Shown here piece after piece: positions 16,995-25,462 of a stretch of DNA of 39,069 nucleotides; the stretch's first letter is position 1, and every line of letters starts with the position of its first letter. A program made the translations under genes and the position numbers. The DNA is from Candidatus Bathyarchaeota archaeon (lineage in GTDB: Archaea; Thermoproteota; Bathyarchaeia; Bathyarchaeales; DTEX01): contig PIYH01000001.1 in NCBI GenBank assembly GCA_003601695.1, positions 1-39,069 on the forward strand. Direction: 5' to 3'. Below the pieces are notes generated by a model. That model was not told where the DNA came from, did not search any database, and saw only the letters and a program-made list of their open reading frames with translations.

Positions 16995-17984
16995 ATGGTG
17001 AAGATATACTTTGATAAGGACGCATCGCTGGATCTGATCAAGGATAAAACTATAGCGGTCATTGGATATGGTAGCCAAGGACATGCGCAAGCACAGAATA
17101 TGAGGGACTCCGAATTAAACGTGATAATCGGCGTTAGGCCTGAAGGGGCTTCTTGGAAGAAAGCTATGAAAGATGGATTTGAGGTTTATCCAATCTCAGA
17201 AGCCGCGGAGAGAGCTGACGTAATCTTCATGCTGATCCCAGATATGATTCAGCCATCAGTCTATAAAGAGAAGATAGCGCCTCACATGTCTGAGGGAAAG
17301 ACGCTGGATTTCGCACATGGATTCAACATACACTTCAAGCAGATTGTTCCGCCCAAAAATGTCGACGTGATAATGGTCGCTCCGAAGAGCCCTGGAGTGA
17401 GGCTTAGAGAAACATACAAAGAAGGATTCGGAGTTCCCGCGTTAATCGCTGTTTATCAGGATTGGTCTGGAAGAGCTAAAGAAACAGCCTTGGCGGTCGC
17501 TAAGGCCCTAGGCTGTACTAGAGCTGGGGTGATGGAGACCACATTTAAGGATGAAACTGAAAGCGACTTAATAGGTGAGCAGACAGTTCTGGTTGGAGGA
17601 CTTGTAGAGCTGATAAAAAGCGGATTCGAAGTTCTCGTTGAGAATGGATATCCTTCGGAGCTAGCATACTTTGAAGCATGCAACGAAGCAAAGCTCATTA
17701 TGGATCTAATCTATGAGAAAGGTATAACAGGAATGCTTAGGGCAGTTTCAGATACTGCAAAATATGGCGGATTAACCGTTGGGCCGAAGATAATAGATAA
17801 GCATGTTAAGGAGAATATGAGAAGAGCCGCCGAATACGTTCAGAACGGAGGATTCGCCAAAGAATGGATTGAGGAGCATAGAACAGGAGAGAAGAATCTT
17901 AAGAGGCTCATGGAAGAAATTGAGAAACATCCACTTGAGAAAGTAGGCAGATTCATCAGGAAAACATCCGGAATCCAAAAGTAA
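16995..17984 (+). CDS. ilvC: Ketol-acid reductoisomerase, class I
   Basis: IlvC isomerises and reduces acetolactate or acetohydroxybutyrate with NAD(P)H and magnesium. The 329-aa protein has the dinucleotide-binding GYGSQGHAQAQNMRDS, the cofactor loop VRPEGASWKKA, the MVAPKSPGVRLRETYKEG segment, and the metal-binding acidic motif in DETESDLIGEQTVLVGG. The size is that of the short class I enzyme. It is translated from ATG 16995 behind GAGAGGAG. The 71 bases after the ilvN end hold a seven-codon frame with its own ribosome-binding site but no clear promoter. Confidence 0.97.
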   Translation: MVKIYFDKDASLDLIKDKTIAVIGYGSQGHAQAQNMRDSELNVIIGVRPEGASWKKAMKDGFEVYPISEAAERADVIFMLIPDMIQPSVYKEKIAPHMSEGKTLDFAHGFNIHFKQIVPPKNVDVIMVAPKSPGVRLRETYKEGFGVPALIAVYQDWSGRAKETALAVAKALGCTRAGVMETTFKDETESDLIGEQTVLVGGLVELIKSGFEVLVENGYPSELAYFEACNEAKLIMDLIYEKGITGMLRAVSDTAKYGGLTVGPKIIDKHVKENMRRAAEYVQNGGFAKEWIEEHRTGEKNLKRLMEEIEKHPLEKVGRFIRKTSGIQK

Positions 17985-18001
17985 ACGGAAGTACTGAGTG
18001 C

Positions 18002-19264
18002 ATGAACCTCGCTGAGAAGATCCTAGCTCGAGCTTCGGGGAGAGATGAGGTTAAGCCCGGTGAGATAGTGCAGTCTAGAGTGGATGCCGCGATGGCTAAT
18101 GAGATCACAGGACCCCTAGCAATAAAAGCGTTCAGGGAGATAGGCGTACCGAAAGTATGGGATAATGAGAGGATAGTTCTAATTCAAGATCATCAAGTAC
18201 CAGCAGATACCGTTAAGTCAGCTGAGCTTCATAAGATAATGAGAAGATTCGCTGAGGAACAGTCTATAAAATTTTTCTATGACATAGGACGCGGCGGAGT
18301 ATGCCATCAAGTCATGGTTGAAGAGGGACATGTGCTTCCCGGAGACCTCATAGTTGGAGCTGACTCGCATACATGTACTTATGGGGCTTTAGGTGCATTC
18401 GGAACTGGTATAGGCTCAACCGAGATGGCGGCAGTATTCGCCACTGGAGAGATATGGCTCAGGGTTCCCTCATCTATAAAAGTTAACTTTTGCGGGTCTC
18501 TTAGGGAGCATGTGGCGGCGAAGGACCTAATATTGTATGTTATAAGCTTGATCGGGGCGTCTGGAGCTACATACAAGGCTATGGAGTTCACAGGATCTAC
18601 GATCAGTAAATTAAGCATAGGCGAACGGATGACTCTATGTAATATGGCCGTTGAGATGGGTGCTAAGGCTGGATTGGTTAATCCAGACGAGAAAACTTTA
18701 AGATACGTTGAAAAGCTGGCGAGACGACGATTTGAACCATTAAAAAGCGATCAAGACGCGGATTATGAGAAAACTTTGAAGATAGATGTGAGCCGCATTG
18801 AACCTATGATCGCCTGTCCACATGCAGTTGACAATGTTAAGCCCGTTAAGTCTGTGGAGGATGTGAAGATCGATCAAGCATTTATAGGATCATGCACGAA
18901 TGGAAGGATCGAGGACTTGCGGGCGGCGGCTGAAATACTTAGAAGAGGAAGAATCAGCAAAGGCGTCAGAATGATCATCACACCTGCTTCGAGAAGGATC
19001 TATTTGCAAGCATTAAGGGAGGGTTTAATAGAGACATTTATCGAAGCAGGCGCGCTTGTGACAAATCCGACTTGTGGAGCATGCTTCGGAGGACACATGG
19101 GACTCCTAGCTCCAGGAGAGGTTTGTATAAGTTCATCGAATAGGAATTTTATCGGGAGAATGGGCAGCCCCGAAGCTGAGATTTATCTCGCATCTCCAAT
19201 TACGGTTGCGGCTTCCGCTCTAGCCGGGAGAATAGTAGACCCAATTGAGTATCTGGAGGATTAA
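18002..19264 (+). CDS. leuC: 3-isopropylmalate / citramalate dehydratase, large subunit
   Basis: This aconitase-family subunit isomerises 2-isopropylmalate to 3-isopropylmalate and, with LeuD, very probably citramalate to methylmalate here. The 420-aa archaeal-type protein contains GADSHTCTYGALGAFGTGIGS and the iron-sulfur cysteines in FIGSCTNGRIEDL and NPTCGACFGGHMGLL. It belongs to the COG0065 family that also includes homoaconitase, so substrate range is inferred from the cluster. Its TAA stop shares an A with the leuD start. Confidence 0.93.
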   Translation: MNLAEKILARASGRDEVKPGEIVQSRVDAAMANEITGPLAIKAFREIGVPKVWDNERIVLIQDHQVPADTVKSAELHKIMRRFAEEQSIKFFYDIGRGGVCHQVMVEEGHVLPGDLIVGADSHTCTYGALGAFGTGIGSTEMAAVFATGEIWLRVPSSIKVNFCGSLREHVAAKDLILYVISLIGASGATYKAMEFTGSTISKLSIGERMTLCNMAVEMGAKAGLVNPDEKTLRYVEKLARRRFEPLKSDQDADYEKTLKIDVSRIEPMIACPHAVDNVKPVKSVEDVKIDQAFIGSCTNGRIEDLRAAAEILRRGRISKGVRMIITPASRRIYLQALREGLIETFIEAGALVTNPTCGACFGGHMGLLAPGEVCISSSNRNFIGRMGSPEAEIYLASPITVAASALAGRIVDPIEYLED

Positions 19265-19764
19265 TGATGAAAATAGCGGGCAAAGCGATAGTTTTCGGAG
19301 ATGACATAAACACTGATGTGATCATTCCAAGCAAATATCTGACAACGTTAGATCCTAAGGAACTCGCTAAACATGCGATGGAAGGGATGGATCCGAGCTT
19401 CGCGGATAAGGCTAAGGAAGGCATAATACTGGTTGCGGGTAAAAACTTTGGATGCGGATCAAGCAGAGAGCAGGCTCCCATAGCTCTGAAATATGCTGGT
19501 GTTAGATGCGTCCTAGCAGAGTTCTTTGCCCGAATATTTTATAGGAACGCCGTAAATATTGGATTGCCTGTTCTTGAGGCTCCCGGAGTCTCTAAGGCAG
19601 TAAATGATGGAGACTTCTTAACTGTGAATCTAGAGAAGGGAGAAATATTGAATGAGACTAAAGGTGAAGTAATGAAGGCTGTTAGGCTTCCCGAATTCAT
19701 TCTTGAAATTCTAAAGGATGGGGGATTAATCAATCATTTAAAAAAGAAGATTGGAGGGAAATAA
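19264..19764 (+). CDS. leuD: 3-isopropylmalate / citramalate dehydratase, small subunit
   Basis: The 166-aa swivel-domain subunit pairs with LeuC. It shows GDDINTDVIIPSKYLTT, GKNFGCGSSREQAPIALK and CVLAEFFARIFYRNAVNIGLP, all typical of LeuD. The first ATG overlaps the leuC stop (TAATG) and a second ATG follows at 19267. Tight coupling with leuC fits equal production of the two chains of one enzyme. Confidence 0.94.
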   Translation: MMKIAGKAIVFGDDINTDVIIPSKYLTTLDPKELAKHAMEGMDPSFADKAKEGIILVAGKNFGCGSSREQAPIALKYAGVRCVLAEFFARIFYRNAVNIGLPVLEAPGVSKAVNDGDFLTVNLEKGEILNETKGEVMKAVRLPEFILEILKDGGLINHLKKKIGGK

Positions 19765-20799
19765 GTGAAGTATAAAGTCGCGTTGATACCTGGAGATGGC
19801 ATAGGTCCAGAACTAACGGAAACAACGCTTATCGTGATGAATGCGGTTCAGAAGAAGATAGGCATAAAGCTAGAATTCGTCGAGTTAGAGGCAGGTGACT
19901 CTTGCTTGGAGAAGAGAGGAATAGCTCTTCCAGAGGAAACCGTAGATGCCATTAAGAGATCTCATGTCTGCCTTAAGGGACCTGTAGGTGAGACAGCCGC
20001 AGACGTTATCGTTAGGCTTCGAATGATGTTTGATCTCTACGCAAATATTCGACCGATAAAGTCTTACCCTGGAGTTCCATGCTTAAGGAATGATATAGAC
20101 TTAGTTTTTGTGCGAGAGAATACTGAGGGGCTCTATAAGGGTTTTGAGTTCAACTTAAACGATGATGTCACAGTTGGGTTGAGGGTGATAACTAGAAGGG
20201 GATGTCAACGTATAGCGAGAAAGGCATTTGAGCTAGCCTTGAAGAGGAATAAGAAGAAAAAAGTAACGGCTATCCATAAGGCAAACGTGATGAAGAAGAC
20301 ATGCGGGCTTTTCGCTCAAGTCTGCAGAGAGGTTGCAAGGGAATATCCGGATGTGAGTTTTAATGAGCAGTATGTTGACGCCGCCTCCATGAGGCTCATA
20401 AAGGAACCTCAAAAGTACGATGTCATCGTAACTACAAATATGTTTGGCGATATCTTGTCAGATGAAGCAGCTCAGCTCGTCGGCGGGCTTGGCATGGCTC
20501 CGGGAGGAAATGTGGGTGATGACTTCGCCATTTTTGAACCCGTCCACGGCTCCGCGCCAACGAGGGTAGGCAAGCATACCGCCAATCCATGCTCAATGAT
20601 GCTTGCCGCCAAAATGATGCTTGAGTGGCTCAGCGAAAGATACGGCGATCCGCTCTGCTTAAAAGCAGCTGAGAGCGTCGAATGGGGGATGTCTCAAGTG
20701 CTGAAAGAAGGCTTAACAATACCTGATTTTGGAGGGAACCTAAAGACTATGGAGATGGGTGAGGCGATAGCTCAGAAGATCGCCGAGATGAGATCATAA
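19765..20799 (+). CDS. leuB: 3-isopropylmalate dehydrogenase family enzyme
   Basis: A beta-decarboxylating dehydrogenase of 344 residues. It has LIPGDGIGPE near the start, the substrate-loop arginines in RLRMMFDLYANIRP, VRENTEGLYKGFEF, and the metal-site TTNMFGDILSDEAAQLVGGLGMAPGGN followed by the cofactor region EPVHGSAPTRVGKHTANP. The family includes isocitrate and homoisocitrate dehydrogenases; location after leuCD supports 3-isopropylmalate, and probably methylmalate for isoleucine. The start is GTG directly after the leuD TAA, with GGAGGGAAATAA upstream. Confidence 0.93.
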   Translation: MKYKVALIPGDGIGPELTETTLIVMNAVQKKIGIKLEFVELEAGDSCLEKRGIALPEETVDAIKRSHVCLKGPVGETAADVIVRLRMMFDLYANIRPIKSYPGVPCLRNDIDLVFVRENTEGLYKGFEFNLNDDVTVGLRVITRRGCQRIARKAFELALKRNKKKKVTAIHKANVMKKTCGLFAQVCREVAREYPDVSFNEQYVDAASMRLIKEPQKYDVIVTTNMFGDILSDEAAQLVGGLGMAPGGNVGDDFAIFEPVHGSAPTRVGKHTANPCSMMLAAKMMLEWLSERYGDPLCLKAAESVEWGMSQVLKEGLTIPDFGGNLKTMEMGEAIAQKIAEMRS

Positions 20800-20832
20800 A
20801 TCGTTTCATTTTGAGAATTGAAGTGTGAAATT

Positions 20833-22350
20833 ATGGATTATATCCGCATATTTGATACAACCCTAAGAGATGGGGAACAGACGCCGGGCGTCTCATTCAC
20901 TCCCGAAGAGAAGCTCGAGATAGCTCAGCAACTCGATAGGCTTGGAGTGGACACGATCGAAGTTGGTTTTCCATCAGCGTCTAAAGGGGAGAAACTAGCC
21001 TTCAGAGAAATAATCAACGCTGGGTTGAAGGCTGAGATCTGTGCTTTAGCCCGTACAATAAAGAGTGATATTGACGCGGCTTTGAAATGCGACGTTCCAT
21101 ACATTCACACTTTCATATCGACATCTGATGTTCACATAAAGCATGCTCTAGGAATGACTAGAGAGCAAGTTTTGGAAGCCGCTGTTAATTCGGTCGAATA
21201 TATAAAAGACCATGGAGCTACATGTGAATTCTCACCTATGGATGCCACTAGAACTGAGATGGATTTTCTGAAGAGGGTGTGTAAGGCAGCTGAGGAGGCT
21301 GGAGCTGACAGAATAAATATTCCAGACACTGTTGGAATAATGACCCCGCATGGAATGGAGAAGATTATTCGGGAGCTAAAAACCGTACTGAAAACTCCTT
21401 TAAGCGTGCATTGCCACAATGATTTCGGCTTAGCCGTTGCGAACTCGCTGGCTGGAGTTGTCGGGGGAGCATGTCAGATCCACGTTACCGTAAATGGAAT
21501 CGGGGAGAGAGCTGGAAACGCGGCTTTAGAGGAAGTTGTGATGGGCCTTCATATGCTCTATAATAAAAGAACAGGCATTAATACAAGCTTACTCTATATA
21601 ACATCTAAGCTTATATCTCGATTAACGGGGATAATAATTCAGCCAAACAAGGCAATTGTGGGAGAGAATGCCTTCTCACATGAGTCAGGCATACATACGA
21701 GGGGAGTTACCGTTGAGCCTCTCACCTTCGAACCCTTCAGTCCAGAGATAGTCGGTAGGAGAAGGAAGCTTCAGGCCGGAAAGCTCGCTGGGAGGCATGG
21801 TATAAGAGCTGAACTTAAGGAAGCCGGCCTTCATCCGACTGAGGCTCAACTTAAAGAAATTGTTCAGCGGGTTAAGGATCTCGGGGACAAAGGCAAAACC
21901 GTCACCGACGCAGATCTGCTTGCGATAGCTAGGACTGTTATTGGAGAAGTAACCGAGGAAAAGATTGTGGAGTTAACGGATTTCGCTGTTACAACTGGCA
22001 TAAGAGTGATACCAACGGCTTCAGTTAAGCTCGTAATCGATGGGAAAGAGTATATAGCTGCCGAGACTGGTGTGGGACCTATCGACGCCGCGATAAAGGC
22101 GATTCAGAAAATAACTGATAGGCTTGCAAACGTTAGATTGACTGAGTATCGTCTTGAGGCTTTAACTGGAGGATCGGATGCCGTAGCTGAAGTAGTAATA
22201 AAAGTTGAGGATGACAAGGGAAATGTCGTCTCGGCTAGAGGGGCTAGGGAGGACATAGTTATGGCTAGCGTTGAAGCGATGATAAATGGAATAAATAAGA
22301 TACTTCTAAAGAAGAGAAGAGAGAAGGATCTATCCAAATCTTTCTATTAG
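20833..22350 (+). CDS. leuA: 2-isopropylmalate synthase
   Basis: The second LeuA-family synthase of the cluster condenses acetyl-CoA with 2-oxoisovalerate, the first step of leucine synthesis. It shares the TIM-barrel motifs (IFDTTLRDGEQTPGVS, VHCHNDFGLAVANSLAG, VNGIGERAGNAALEEV) and the C-terminal LeuA dimer domain that senses leucine. The substrate-region stretch HTFISTSDVHIKHALGMTREQ and EFSPMDATRTEMDF fit LeuA rather than CimA. I chose ATG 20833 (505 residues, MDYIRIFDTT) because the family starts there; a TTG at 20818 would add five residues. Its last 21 bases overlap the convergent wecB. Confidence 0.9.
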   Translation: MDYIRIFDTTLRDGEQTPGVSFTPEEKLEIAQQLDRLGVDTIEVGFPSASKGEKLAFREIINAGLKAEICALARTIKSDIDAALKCDVPYIHTFISTSDVHIKHALGMTREQVLEAAVNSVEYIKDHGATCEFSPMDATRTEMDFLKRVCKAAEEAGADRINIPDTVGIMTPHGMEKIIRELKTVLKTPLSVHCHNDFGLAVANSLAGVVGGACQIHVTVNGIGERAGNAALEEVVMGLHMLYNKRTGINTSLLYITSKLISRLTGIIIQPNKAIVGENAFSHESGIHTRGVTVEPLTFEPFSPEIVGRRRKLQAGKLAGRHGIRAELKEAGLHPTEAQLKEIVQRVKDLGDKGKTVTDADLLAIARTVIGEVTEEKIVELTDFAVTTGIRVIPTASVKLVIDGKEYIAAETGVGPIDAAIKAIQKITDRLANVRLTEYRLEALTGGSDAVAEVVIKVEDDKGNVVSARGAREDIVMASVEAMINGINKILLKKRREKDLSKSFY

Positions 22351-23409
22351 AATCTTTACTATTCTTTTTCCTGCTTTTCCATCCCCAAACGGGTTTGGCC
22401 AGTTACATTTTCTTTTAAGCATCATCTCCGCCTTCTCAGCTATTGATTCGGGATCAACTCCAGCTAGAATGTTAGATTTCACCTCTAATGTCTCAGGACG
22501 CTCCGTATTATATCTTAAGGTTACGCATGGAACTTGAAGGATGCATGCTTCCTCCTGAACCCCTCCTGAATCAGTAAGTATGAGCCTCGCATTCTTTTCT
22601 AGAAGGAGAAAGTCCAGATAGTCTAACGGATTAATCAGCGTTAACCCTTCTGGTTTTAGGTTGAACTCTCTCATCCTCTTAGCTGCTCTTGGATGAACGG
22701 GATATATTATTGGATATCCGAGGCGTTCATGAACCGATGTTAAGCCTTTAAGTATTTTACTGAACCTTTCCTTATTGTCAACATTCTCTTGGCGGTGCAC
22801 TGTTACTAGAAGGTATCTTCGCTCTTCTACTTCTAGCTCGTCCATGAGACCCCTTCTACTTTCGGCGAGTCTTAAGTTTCTATACAGAGCATCAACAATC
22901 GTGTTTCCGGTGACATATATCCAGTCATTAGGGATTCCTTCCCCTAGAAGAATTTGTCTCGCCTTCTCCGTTGGGGCGAAAAGTACATCCGAGCAGTGAT
23001 CTACGAGGCGTCGGTTGATCTCCTCCGGCATGCTACGATCATAGCTTCTAAGTCCAGCTTCAACATGCCCTATTGGAATCCTTAGCTTAGCAGCCGATAA
23101 AGCTCCTGCCAGCGTGGTGTTCGTGTCTCCCTGCACGATCACGACATCGGACGATTCTTCCTTCAATATCTTCTCTATACCTATAAGCATCCTTCCAGTC
23201 TGTAAGCCATGGGATCCTGAGTTCACATCTAGATTATATCGGGCTTCCGGCAGACCGAGCTGCTCAAAGAAGACTCTATCCATGCTATATGAATAGTGCT
23301 GTCCACTATGAAGTATGAAGTACTCCAGTCCTGAACGTTCAAGCTCGAGTATTACTGGGGAGAGCTTTATGATCTCTGGACGTGTTCCTAGGATTACTGA
23401 GACCTTCAT
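22330..23409 (-). CDS. wecB: UDP-N-acetylglucosamine 2-epimerase (non-hydrolysing)
   Basis: WecB interconverts UDP-GlcNAc and UDP-ManNAc, providing sugars for surface glycans. The 359-aa protein opens with VILGTRPEIIKLSPVILELE and contains LHSGQHYSYSMDRVFFEQL, VIVQGDTNTTLAGALSA, GHVEAGLRSYDRSMPEEINRRLVDH, and the C-terminal TDSGGVQEEA motif, all hallmarks of the family. It lies with a flippase and a heavily glycosylatable surface protein, so a role in S-layer or N-glycan assembly is likely. The start is ATG 23409. Confidence 0.95.
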   Translation of the reverse strand: MKVSVILGTRPEIIKLSPVILELERSGLEYFILHSGQHYSYSMDRVFFEQLGLPEARYNLDVNSGSHGLQTGRMLIGIEKILKEESSDVVIVQGDTNTTLAGALSAAKLRIPIGHVEAGLRSYDRSMPEEINRRLVDHCSDVLFAPTEKARQILLGEGIPNDWIYVTGNTIVDALYRNLRLAESRRGLMDELEVEERRYLLVTVHRQENVDNKERFSKILKGLTSVHERLGYPIIYPVHPRAAKRMREFNLKPEGLTLINPLDYLDFLLLEKNARLILTDSGGVQEEACILQVPCVTLRYNTERPETLEVKSNILAGVDPESIAEKAEMMLKRKCNWPNPFGDGKAGKRIVKILIERFG

Positions 23410-23438
23410 TGGAGAGCTCCCGCTGGATCCATATCATG

Positions 23439-23765
23439 CTACTTCTGGATTCTCCGACATTTAAAGATGACCGTTCCTCCCGAAGTGTAGGGTTCTCCCG
23501 GGTCGACACATTGTATATAAGCGTGTTCTCTATCTTCAGACTTAGTTAGCCCCAGCTCCACTGGATCTACCCCTCGATCAAGCGCGACTACATAGTGTAG
23601 AAGTGTTGATAATGCGTGGATACAAATAGCGTCTGTCTTCTCAAGTATCAGGTTTGGCCCGTCAATTAGGATCCTGTCGCCGACTTTATGCACAGGACAG
23701 CGCCCCCTTATCTCATGAACCATTATCTCAAGCATCTTATCATCTCCGAGACCATAGATATTCAT
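23439..23765 (-). CDS. TIGR04076-type small conserved protein
   Basis: A 108-aa cytosolic protein of unknown function. It shows IRGRCPVHKVGDRILIDGP, a central LEKTDAICIHALSTLLHYVVALDRGV helix, and CVDPGEPYTSGGTVIFKCRR at the end, the layout of the TIGR04076 family. Conserved cysteines in GRCPV, ICIHAL and QCVDPG suggest a metal or redox site, but this is inference. The first ATG is 23765; ATG 23735, just before the conserved part, is also possible. It shares a promoter region with the divergent flippase and precedes wecB by 29 bases. Confidence 0.78.
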   Translation of the reverse strand: MNIYGLGDDKMLEIMVHEIRGRCPVHKVGDRILIDGPNLILEKTDAICIHALSTLLHYVVALDRGVDPVELGLTKSEDREHAYIQCVDPGEPYTSGGTVIFKCRRIQK

Positions 23766-23817
23766 TCCTTATGTTAAGAATTATTAAGTTTTGTCTGATT
23801 CTGATAATCCTATAAGG

Positions 23818-23834
23818 AATTTTATAAATAGGAA
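23818..23834. promoter_or_regulatory. TATA element between the TIGR04076 gene and the flippase
   Basis: AATTTTATAAATAGG reads as a TATA box on the plus strand (TTTTATAAATA, 23820-23830), predicting a transcript start near 23851. That is 20 bases before a CTG codon at 23871 and just before AAGGTGAAGGTGAG. The complementary strand also reads TATTTATAAAAT, so the element could serve the minus-strand gene as well. Confidence 0.5.
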
Positions 23835-23870
23835 CGTGATAAATCACTTTACTATTAAGGTGAAGGTGAG

Positions 23871-25397
23871 CTGGAAGCCTCTGAGGTAGCAACAGGATCA
23901 ATATACCTGACGCTGCAGAATATTCTTTCAACGGTTATAGGAGCTGTTGGACTCGCGTTTCTAGCAAGAATTATTACTCAAGAGGATATGGGCGTATTAG
24001 CTATTCTATCTCTTCTGCTCGCCGTCATTCAGATAATCTCTGGCTTCGCCGTCACGCAAGCATTAGCCAAGTATGTTGCAGAGCTTAAGGGTAAGGGGGA
24101 AGATTTCTCAGCGCATTTCCTCTCCGCCTTAACCCTCAAGGCCTCATCAGCCCTAATTATCTGCCTGATTTTCTACCCTATTTCCGAAATCGTTTCTTCT
24201 ACGCTTCTTAAGTCAACGTCACTTCACGTCCTCATAAAGCTAGCCCTTCTAGACGCGTTCATCTCGGCTTTTATACCTGTATTTAGTAGCTTACTGTTAG
24301 GCGTCGGATTGCTTAGAAGGATGGCCTTGTGTAATATATTCTCCTCAATCGCCCGGTGGACGGGAATAGTTACCTTTGCATATCTCGGCTATGGCTTATA
24401 CGGCGCAGTTTTAGGCTGGGTGGTAGGTGACCTCTTCGGCGCGGTTATATATGCGGTTGTCTCAGTCAGCCTTGTAAGGATAGATGGCGACATGTTTAGG
24501 AAGTCAGTTCGTCTCATACATCCGCTTTTAGGGTTTTCCTGGCCTCTTCTCGTCGCTTCAATAGTTGCATTTATCTATGCACGGTATGATCAAGCCTTGG
24601 TGATAGCTTTTCTACCCCTAGGCGACGTTGGCGTTTATAATATTAGTTGTAAAGCCTTTGGGGTTATTAGTGGAATCGCGCTTGCTCTTGGGCAGTCTCT
24701 TTTTCCATATTATGGCATGACTTATGGTAAGGGGAGACATGAAGATATTAGTAATGCCATCAGGAGGGCGAGTAGATACATGATGCTGATAATGTTCCCG
24801 CTGAGTTTGGGTTTAGCATCTACAGCGAGACCCGTGATCACATTATTTGCTGGAAACCAGTATGAGCCGGGATGGTCAGTTCTCGCAATTATGTCAGTCT
24901 TCGGCTTGGTATATGGGATTCAGCCAGCATTTTCAGGGCTTCTTATAATATACGAGAGAACCAAGACTGTTATGTTCATTAATATAATGTCTGTTCTCGT
25001 CAGCCTTGTTCTCCTTCCAATCGTCGGAATTTTAGGGCTTAACGGCTTAGCATTAATAAAGGGAATTTCCCTACTGGCTACTCTTATCCTGAACGTTATT
25101 TTCGTCTCTAAGGTTGTTAGGGTTGAGGTTGACAGGGAAGTGCTTGCTAAGGCCTCAGCCTCAGCCTCAATCATGGCTACAGTTGTATTCTTCATCCAGC
25201 AGGTTTACTACAGTAAGTTTCTCCTTCCATTCTATGTTTTAGCCGGAGCGGCTACGTATTTTCTCGGAATAAGAGCCTTAAAGGTTGTAGATGACTCTGA
25301 TATTCAGTTGCTCACGCAGATAATCGGAGAGAGAAGTGCTCTCCTAATTGGTAGAATTGCAGGTTGTAAAAGAGACAACCGGAAAAGACGAGTATAA
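23871..25397 (+). CDS. Polysaccharide/oligosaccharide flippase (MOP superfamily, RfbX-like)
   Basis: A polytopic membrane protein of the MOP/PST exporter group, thought to flip lipid-linked glycans across the membrane. It has about 12-14 hydrophobic segments; the first is formed by ATGSIYLTLQNILSTVIGAV and GLAFLARIITQEDMGVLAI, the usual N-terminal family motif. The first ATG (23988) lies after this motif and would delete half of transmembrane helix 1. In-frame coding continues upstream to 23871 with no ATG, GTG or TTG. A CTG at 23871 sits behind AAGGTGAAGGTGAG and at the right distance from the TATA box, so I place the start there (508 residues). A 5'-end frameshift is the alternative. It lies between wecB and a surface glycoprotein gene. 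Confidence 0.85.
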   Translation: MEASEVATGSIYLTLQNILSTVIGAVGLAFLARIITQEDMGVLAILSLLLAVIQIISGFAVTQALAKYVAELKGKGEDFSAHFLSALTLKASSALIICLIFYPISEIVSSTLLKSTSLHVLIKLALLDAFISAFIPVFSSLLLGVGLLRRMALCNIFSSIARWTGIVTFAYLGYGLYGAVLGWVVGDLFGAVIYAVVSVSLVRIDGDMFRKSVRLIHPLLGFSWPLLVASIVAFIYARYDQALVIAFLPLGDVGVYNISCKAFGVISGIALALGQSLFPYYGMTYGKGRHEDISNAIRRASRYMMLIMFPLSLGLASTARPVITLFAGNQYEPGWSVLAIMSVFGLVYGIQPAFSGLLIIYERTKTVMFINIMSVLVSLVLLPIVGILGLNGLALIKGISLLATLILNVIFVSKVVRVEVDREVLAKASASASIMATVVFFIQQVYYSKFLLPFYVLAGAATYFLGIRALKVVDDSDIQLLTQIIGERSALLIGRIAGCKRDNRKRRV

Positions 25398-25462
25398 ACT
25401 CATATTTGACCTCGTTTTTTGAATACATAAAAATTGGGGGGTTATATGATGTGTTTTCCAGC
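25398..25462. terminator. Convergent terminator region
   Basis: Between the flippase stop and the stop of the surface-protein gene lies a T6 tract (25415-25420) on the plus strand and a TTTTTATG tract on the minus strand. Archaeal termination commonly uses such T-rich runs, so this gap may end transcription from both sides. No hairpin is seen. Confidence 0.4.

Noticed and set aside
16743..17090. Minus-strand 115-aa frame across the ilvN-ilvC junction
   Set aside because: It spans antisense of two real genes and the ilvN frameshift; hydrophobic composition is accidental.
22330..22350. Tail-to-tail overlap of leuA and wecB
   Set aside because: A 21-base convergent overlap is unusual but unremarkable in compact archaeal genomes; both C-termini look normal.
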